Of a stretch of 64,000 nt of DNA, positions 60,065 to 64,000 are shown in pieces. The notes beneath the pieces are model-generated. The model did no database searches. It saw only the letters and a program-made list of their open reading frames with translations, and had not been told where the DNA came from. The translations under genes and the position numbers were made by a program. Origin of the DNA: Micromonospora avicenniae (GTDB lineage Bacteria; Actinomycetota; Actinomycetes; Mycobacteriales; Micromonosporaceae); contig NZ_FTNF01000013.1 in NCBI RefSeq assembly GCF_900156065.1, positions 1 through 64,000 of the forward strand, given 5' to 3'. The number at the start of each line of letters is the position of its first letter. Within the stretch, counting starts at the first letter, position 1.

Positions 60065-60208
60065 GCCAGCGGCTACCCGGCGGGTCGGCGGGCAAACCGG
60101 CGGTGCGCCGAGGTACGGCGGGCGGCCGCGCGCGGCCCGCCGGCGCACCGTCCCGCTCAGCGGCCGGCACGGCGGTGTGCCGGCCCGCTGAACGGGTAGC
60201 CGCCGGAC

Positions 60209-60400
60209 ATGACCGTCACCGGGGTGCAGTGGCAGGAGCTCCTGGCCGGGCTCGACTACCCGGTCTCCCGCGAGGACCTGATCCGCTGGGGGCAGGAGAA
60301 CGGGGCCAGCACGGAGATGTTGCAGATGCTGCGGGCCCTGCCGGCCGAGCAGTTCGACTCACCCGCCGAGCTGCACGAGACGCTCGGCACGCTGGCCTGA
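60209..60400 (+). CDS. DUF2795 small protein
   Basis: 63 residues, MTVTGVQWQELLAGLDYPVS, then REDLIRWGQENGAS and ALPAEQFDSPAEL. This matches the compact helical DUF2795 fold common in actinobacteria. Function unknown. It stands alone between the esterase and erm genes on the opposite strand. Confidence 0.85.
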   Translation: MTVTGVQWQELLAGLDYPVSREDLIRWGQENGASTEMLQMLRALPAEQFDSPAELHETLGTLA

Positions 60401-60436
60401 CCCGCGGTGGTCGGCCCGGCCGGCGGGCGGGCGGCC

Positions 60437-61234
60437 TCAGCGTGCGTGCAGGAGGCGAAACAGCACCAGCCACTGCTCCGGCCAGACGTAACCGACCGGG
60501 GTGCTCGGGTCCAGCCGGGTGGCTCGCAGCGCCGCCGACACCCGACCCGGCGGGTACCGCCGTCTCAACGAGGCCGCGAGCGAGCCACCGGTGCCGCCGA
60601 ACCCCAACTCCACCATCCGGCGGTACGCGGGCAGCCCGGCCGGCGCGACCAGCGGCTCCGGCCGCCGTTCGATCCGCAGGATGCCGGCGTCCACAGTGGG
60701 CACCGGACGGAACGCCGTACGCGACAGCCGCCCGGCGAGCCGCCAGGAGAACTCCGGCCAGGTCAGCACGGTGAGCCGGGACCAGCGGCCGTAGTCGCCA
60801 CTGCGCCGGCGCGCGTACTCCAGTTGGGTGAGCAGCGTCGCGGCGCGCAACTGCGGGGCGGCCAGGCACCAGCGGACCACCGCCGAGGTCAGCGACCAGG
60901 GAATGTTGCCGACCACCGTGAACGGCTCGCCGGGCGGCTCGGCGGTGAGGAAGTCGGTCTGCCGGTGCCGGACGTTCGGCAGTTCGGCGCAGACGGCGGC
61001 CAGTTCGGCTCCGGCGGCGGGGTCGACCTCGTACGCCACGAGCCGCCCGCACCGGGCGGCGAGCGGACGGGTCAGCTGGCCTCGACCGGCGCCGACCTCC
61101 AGCACGAGGCCGGCCGGGTCGGGGGCGGCCGACCGGACGACCCGAGCGATGGCGGTCGGATCGGCGAGGAAGTTCTGCGAAAGTACGCGACGGTTCCGGT
61201 CGCGTTCGGTTGCTCGGGTACGGCGGGGCGCCAC
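60437..61234 (-). CDS. erm: Erm-family 23S rRNA adenine-N6 methyltransferase
   Basis: 265 residues. The SAM-binding fold starts RRVLSQNFLADPTAIARVV, with motif I VLEVGAGRGQLT, acidic motif YEVDPAA and the catalytic motif VVGNIPWSLTS (N-I-P-W). LLTQLEYARRRSGDYGRWS and AFRPVPTVDAGIL are typical of actinomycete Erm proteins. It should methylate A2058 and give macrolide-lincosamide-streptogramin B resistance. The house-keeping paralogue RsmA differs in length and motifs, so Erm is preferred. The GTG start has ACAGGACG 9 bases upstream, and that site can be paired by the leader. Confidence 0.9.
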   Translation of the reverse strand: MAPRRTRATERDRNRRVLSQNFLADPTAIARVVRSAAPDPAGLVLEVGAGRGQLTRPLAARCGRLVAYEVDPAAGAELAAVCAELPNVRHRQTDFLTAEPPGEPFTVVGNIPWSLTSAVVRWCLAAPQLRAATLLTQLEYARRRSGDYGRWSRLTVLTWPEFSWRLAGRLSRTAFRPVPTVDAGILRIERRPEPLVAPAGLPAYRRMVELGFGGTGGSLAASLRRRYPPGRVSAALRATRLDPSTPVGYVWPEQWLVLFRLLHAR

Positions 61235-61355
61235 GTGTCGTCGTCCTGTCTGTCGCCCTTGCGGCGACGAGCGGACAGGCAGCCCGGAGCGGGGCCTGTC
61301 CGAGTGGATGGGGACTCGGACGGCCCTGGAGAGTGGCGCGGGAATGCGCCCTGCG
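61235..61355 (-). promoter_or_regulatory. Attenuator-like leader of erm
   Basis: Between the leader peptide stop and the erm start, three overlapping pairings are possible on the transcript. (1) GTCCGAGT/ACTCGGAC uses 61298-61305 and 61314-61321. (2) CGGACAGGC/GCCTGTCCG uses 61272-61280 and 61294-61302. (3) CCTGTC/GACAGG uses 61274-61279 and 61245-61250, enclosing GTCGCC/GGCGAC (61252-61268) and covering the erm ribosome-binding site. Pairings 1 and 2 exclude each other, as do 2 and 3. This is the logic of translational attenuation known for inducible erm genes. Confidence 0.7.
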
Positions 61356-61475
61356 TCAGAGGCGGGTCGCGTCCCGGCCCACCAGGGCCGGACGCCGGAC
61401 TCGCGGACGGGACACCAACAGGGGGCCCCGGGCGGCCGGCGTGCCGACCACCTGGATCAGGGCGTGCGTGAACAT
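61356..61475 (-). CDS. Putative erm leader peptide
   Basis: A 39-residue reading frame, starting MFTHALIQVVGTPAARGPLL and followed by VSRPRVRRPALVGRDATRL. Codons 23-28 (61392-61409) give Arg-Pro-Arg-Val-Arg-Arg, with overlapping Arg-X-Arg motifs; the +X+ motif is the known arrest site for macrolide-bound ribosomes, as in the ErmDL and ErmXL leaders. The ATG is 6 bases after TAGCGT with no ribosome-binding site. A hairpin in the same message (61371-61393) begins right after the Arg cluster. Not similar to a protein I know. Confidence 0.65.
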   Translation of the reverse strand: MFTHALIQVVGTPAARGPLLVSRPRVRRPALVGRDATRL

Positions 61476-61481
61476 GGCCGC

Positions 61482-61487
61482 ACGCTA
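61482..61487 (-). promoter_or_regulatory. TAGCGT -10 box of the erm leader
   Basis: TAGCGT on the minus strand is followed by 6 bases and then the leader peptide ATG, the geometry of a leaderless start. I do not see a clear WhiB7-type AT-rich box before the -35 region; only AATT about 30 bases upstream. Confidence 0.45.
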
Positions 61488-61581
61488 ACTCGTGCGATCC
61501 CGCTCCACCACCGAATTACCGCAGGGAGCAGTGCTGTCCTGCCGGACGCGTCGCGTCCGACAAGGGCCCCGACGACTGCGC

Positions 61582-62487
61582 TCAGGCGGGAACGCTGACC
61601 GTACGGGACTCGGCGCGGGCGGTCTCGGCGGCGGCCAGCACGGCCACCACCTCCCGGCCGAAGCGCACGTCGCAACGGTGGTCGCGGGTACCCGCGGCGA
61701 TCTCCTCGAGCAACTGGTCGATCGCCACCCCGAAGGCGACATGCGGCTCGTACTGCCCGTTCGGCACGGTTTCGATGCCGCTCTCGCCGTAGAAGACGAA
61801 CTCGCGGGTCACCGCCTCGGGCGGGGCGTCCAGCGTCAGCGAGGCGCTGCTGGTCGCGCCGCCGGCGTGGGTGAGCAGCAGGTGCACGAGGCCGTCCGGC
61901 CCGTCCACCGCGGCCACCTTCTCGACCCGCCCCAGCACCGGCAGGATGATCGACAGGGCGTGCGGGCCGACGTCCCAGAGCGCGCCGTGGTCCCGCCGCC
62001 ACTGGGACGCGCCGTACGGGCTGCCCGGCTGGTAGATCGAGGAGAACATGATCGTCTTCGCGTGCTGCCAGCCGCCGGCCGCGGCGGTGGACGCGACGAA
62101 GGCGGCCACGTTCGGCTGGAAGCGCTGGGTGAAGAAGACCACCGAGGCGACCCCGGCGGACTGCGCGGCCTCCACCACCCGGTCGGCGTCGGCGAGGCTC
62201 AGCGACAGCGGCTTGTCCAGCAGCAGGTGCCGTCCGGCGGCGGCCGCTCGGGTCGCGATGTCCGCCTGGATGTCCGGCGGCAGGGCGACGGCCGCCGCGT
62301 CGCACGCCTCGATCAAGGCATCGACATCGTCGAAGGCCGGTACGCCGTACCGGTCGGCCAGCGCTGCGGCCCGCTCCGGGTTCCGCCCCCACACCCCGGC
62401 CAACTCGGTGCGCGGGTGCGCGTCGAGCGCCGCCCCGTGCGTCTCCGCCGCCCAGTGACCGGTGCCGAACAAACCGAATCGCAGCAC
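61582..62487 (-). CDS. Gfo/Idh/MocA-family oxidoreductase
   Basis: 301 residues. The N-terminal NAD(P) fold starts LRFGLFGTGHWAAETHGAAL. The catalytic DKPLSLSLADADR contains the conserved Lys of the EKP motif (DKP here), and WDVGPHALSIILPVLG carries the conserved His. It oxidises or epimerises a sugar-like substrate that cannot be named. The GTG at 62487 directly precedes the family start; an ATG at 62508 is also possible. The gene stands alone, divergent from the membrane-protein pair. Confidence 0.9.
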   Translation of the reverse strand: MLRFGLFGTGHWAAETHGAALDAHPRTELAGVWGRNPERAAALADRYGVPAFDDVDALIEACDAAAVALPPDIQADIATRAAAAGRHLLLDKPLSLSLADADRVVEAAQSAGVASVVFFTQRFQPNVAAFVASTAAAGGWQHAKTIMFSSIYQPGSPYGASQWRRDHGALWDVGPHALSIILPVLGRVEKVAAVDGPDGLVHLLLTHAGGATSSASLTLDAPPEAVTREFVFYGESGIETVPNGQYEPHVAFGVAIDQLLEEIAAGTRDHRCDVRFGREVVAVLAAAETARAESRTVSVPA

Positions 62488-62616
62488 GTGAACCCCCGCC
62501 CTAGTCATCCCCGCGGCAAGGCCGCGGCCGTGATCCACGCTAGTCGCCCGATCCGGCCCGCGCGGCCGCGGGGGCAGGTCGGGGCGGGGTCGAGCAGCCG
62601 TTACTACGGCGATTAG

Positions 62617-62622
62617 TAGGCT
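62617..62622 (+). promoter_or_regulatory. TAGGCT -10 box, leaderless start
   Basis: TAGGCT, then GTGCCG, then the GTG at 62629. The 6-base spacing and lack of a ribosome-binding site support a leaderless transcript and decide the start of the next gene. Confidence 0.45.
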
Positions 62623-62628
62623 GTGCCG

Positions 62629-63054
62629 GTGACCGAGCCATGGACCGAGGTGGTCCCGATGACCGTCGCCGCCGCGACGGGATCGCCGGTGGACGGGCTC
62701 CTCGCCACCGCGTCGATCGTGCTGTCGCTCCTGCTCGCGGTCTGGAGCCTGGTGTCCGCGACGCGCAACCGGCCGCCGGACCGCTGGCAGCTGATCGGAT
62801 TGGGCGTGCTGGAGCTGCTGCTGCTCGCGCTGGCGGTGGTGGCCCTGGTCGCCATCGCCGGAGGTGACCGACCGGGCGAGCCGGGTGCCTTCTTCGGCTA
62901 TCTGGTGACGCTGGTCTGCCTGCCACCACTGGCGGCGGTGCTGGCCCGGATGGAGCCGACCCGCTGGGGTTCGGCGATCGTCTGCGCGGTCTGCCTGGTG
63001 ACCCCGGTCGTCGTGGTCCGGCTACAGCAGACCTGGGAGGTACTCGGTGGTTGA
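62629..63054 (+). CDS. Small membrane protein
   Basis: 141 residues with four predicted membrane helices (about 24-42, 54-76, 86-104 and 112-132), short loops and no recognised domain. GTG at 62629 is chosen over the in-frame GTG at 62623 because of its distance from the -10 box. Its end overlaps the next gene by 8 bases, so the two probably work together. Unrecognised family. Confidence 0.75.
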   Translation: MTEPWTEVVPMTVAAATGSPVDGLLATASIVLSLLLAVWSLVSATRNRPPDRWQLIGLGVLELLLLALAVVALVAIAGGDRPGEPGAFFGYLVTLVCLPPLAAVLARMEPTRWGSAIVCAVCLVTPVVVVRLQQTWEVLGG

Positions 63055-63460
63055 CACGGCTACGCCGCGGCGTACCACGAACCGGGGTCCCGGCCGGCTG
63101 CTGATCGCCGTCTACATCCTCTTCGCGATCGCGGCGACCTCCCGGGCACTGCTCCAGATCATCACGAAGTTCGACGAGGCGCCGGTGGCGTACGCGCTCT
63201 CCGCGGTGGCCGCGCTGATCTACATCGTGGCGGCGATCGGGCTGGCCCGGGCCGGTCACGCCGGCCGCCGGCTGGCCCTGGTGTGCTGTTCCGTGGAGCT
63301 GGTCGGCGTGGTGGTGGTCGGCATCCTCAGCCTGGCTGACAAGGATCTTTTCCCGGACGAGACCGTCTGGTCGCAGTTCGGCAGTGGCTACGGCTACATC
63401 CCGCTGCTCCTGCCCCTACTCGGCCTCTTCTGGCTCCACCGCACCCGCCCCACCCGCTGA
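63047..63460 (+). CDS. Small membrane protein, partner of the preceding gene
   Basis: 137 residues: a basic Arg-rich N-terminus, then four predicted membrane helices (about 17-37, 47-68, 75-98 and 113-130), with LADKDLFPDETVWSQFGSGY between the last two. GTG start within the end of the upstream gene. No recognised domain. A pair of hairpins of family C follows at 63481. Confidence 0.75.
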   Translation: MVDTATPRRTTNRGPGRLLIAVYILFAIAATSRALLQIITKFDEAPVAYALSAVAALIYIVAAIGLARAGHAGRRLALVCCSVELVGVVVVGILSLADKDLFPDETVWSQFGSGYGYIPLLLPLLGLFWLHRTRPTR

Positions 63461-63480
63461 CCCACCCCCACCCCTCGATC

Positions 63481-63546
63481 GGCCTCTTTCACGGAAAGAG
63501 TGGCCTTGGCGAGCGGAGTGGCCACTCTTTCACGGCAAGAGTGGCC
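63481..63546. repeat. Tandem palindromic element, family C
   Basis: Two hairpins of the same type. CTCTTT-CACGG-AAAGAG is flanked by GGCC on both sides (63481-63504), and GGCCACTCTT pairs perfectly with AAGAGTGGCC (63520-63546). Both carry TTTCACGG in the loop side. Located between convergent genes, followed by a G-rich stretch up to the SDR stop. Confidence 0.8.
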
Positions 63547-63583
63547 ATTCGCGTTGCGGGGTGAGGGTGGTGGGGGGTGGCGT

Positions 63584-64000
63584 TCAGGCTTTGGGGCCGC
63601 CGGCTACGTAGATGACCTGGCCGGAGACGAATGACGAGGCCTCGCCGACGAGGAACGAGATGGTGTGGGCGACGTCCTCGGGACGGCCCACCCGGCGTAC
63701 CGGGATCTCCGCGATCGCGTGCTTCTGCAGCTCGGCGAAGTCCACCTTCATCCGGGCGGCGGTCGCCGCGGTCATGTCGGTGACGATGAACCCGGGTGCG
63801 ACGGCGTTGACGGTGACGCCGAACGGGCCCAGTTCGATGGCGAGGGTCTTGGTGAGGCCCTGCAGCCCGGCCTTCGCGGCCGAGTAGTTGGCCTGGCCAC
63901 GGTTGCCCAGCGCTGAGGTGCTGGAGAGGTTGACGATCCGGCCCCACCTGCGTTCGACCATGTGCCGCTGGGCGGCCTGGCTGAACAGGAAGGCACCGCG
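63584..64000 (-). CDS. SDR family oxidoreductase, FabG-like (5' end cut by window edge)
   Basis: The last 138 codons of a short-chain dehydrogenase. Visible are the catalytic Ser in IVNLSSTSALGNRGQANY, Tyr-x3-Lys in YSAAKAGLQGL, VNAVAPGFIVTDMT and the C-terminal GEASSFVSGQVIYVAGGPKA. The pattern matches 3-oxoacyl-ACP reductase FabG and related fatty-acid or polyketide reductases. The nucleotide-binding N-terminus lies outside the window. Confidence 0.88.
   Translation of the reverse strand, partial: RGAFLFSQAAQRHMVERRWGRIVNLSSTSALGNRGQANYSAAKAGLQGLTKTLAIELGPFGVTVNAVAPGFIVTDMTAATAARMKVDFAELQKHAIAEIPVRRVGRPEDVAHTISFLVGEASSFVSGQVIYVAGGPKA

Noticed and set aside
61487..61540. WhiB7-type promoter for erm
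   Set aside because: Expected AT-rich box just upstream of -35 is not clear; only AATT is seen. WhiB7 control remains possible but cannot be read from the sequence.
1..64000. CRISPR array, prophage or conjugative element
   Set aside because: No regularly spaced identical repeats, cas genes, phage structural genes, integrase or relaxase were seen.

Overview
The window is one piece of a high-GC actinomycete chromosome. Gene content, the TANNNT leaderless promoters, and short palindromes that recur in 3' intergenic spaces all point to Micromonosporaceae, probably Micromonospora or a close relative. That assignment is inference, since no 16S gene is present. Nearly all genes are intact and there is no prophage, integrase, CRISPR array or biosynthetic gene cluster.

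Layout. 1-1079: start of a secreted protein (cut by the window edge), then about 850 bp of repeats and one coding-like remnant. 1080-8327: metabolic genes: ethylmalonyl-CoA mutase, an ABC-2 drug-type exporter, 3-hydroxybutyryl-CoA dehydrogenase, a fosfomycin-insensitive-type MurA, a PduO-type cobalamin adenosyltransferase and a VOC protein. 8472-18183: F1Fo ATP synthase on the minus strand (AtpI-like, AtpZ-like, atpBEFHAGD). A terminator and an LCP-family gene separate atpD from atpC. 18176-28609: glyA, an SDR/DUF2867 protein, a class A PBP, LMW tyrosine phosphatase, tsaC, prmC, a GGDEF protein, prfA and rpmE. 28911-33270: a T4-type polynucleotide kinase-phosphatase and a very large secreted glycosidase/phosphoesterase. 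33651-47748: rho, thrB, MFS and RND efflux pumps, thrC, hom, lysA, argS. 47848-50584: DUF3105 and DUF305 membrane proteins and a protein that looks like a truncated, domesticated IS630 transposase. 50742: tRNA-Arg(CCG). 50944-64000: accessory genes: GlxA/HD pair, LigD-type polymerase, MFS/HxlR pair, TetR/MMPL pair, erythromycin esterase, DUF2795, an Erm methyltransferase with a long attenuator-like leader, an oxidoreductase, two small membrane proteins and a truncated FabG-like SDR.

The minus-strand backbone argS-lysA-hom-thrC-thrB-rho-rpmE-prfA-prmC-tsaC-PTP-glyA-atp-DUF2550-murA is the familiar actinobacterial order. Here it is opened at several points by transporter, signalling and envelope genes. 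Translational coupling by ATGA or TGATG overlaps is frequent (ABC pair, atpF/H, atpG/D, prmC/tsaC, lysA/hom, tetR/MMPL).

Most striking finding: the erm gene at 60437-61234 has a leader of about 250 nt. It encodes a 39-residue peptide with overlapping Arg-X-Arg motifs of the kind known to stall macrolide-bound ribosomes, followed by mutually exclusive hairpins, the last of which can hide the erm ribosome-binding site. Next in interest are the IS630-derived protein, the uncoupled atpC, the structured rho leader, and three families of palindromes that all sit in 3' regions of genes.
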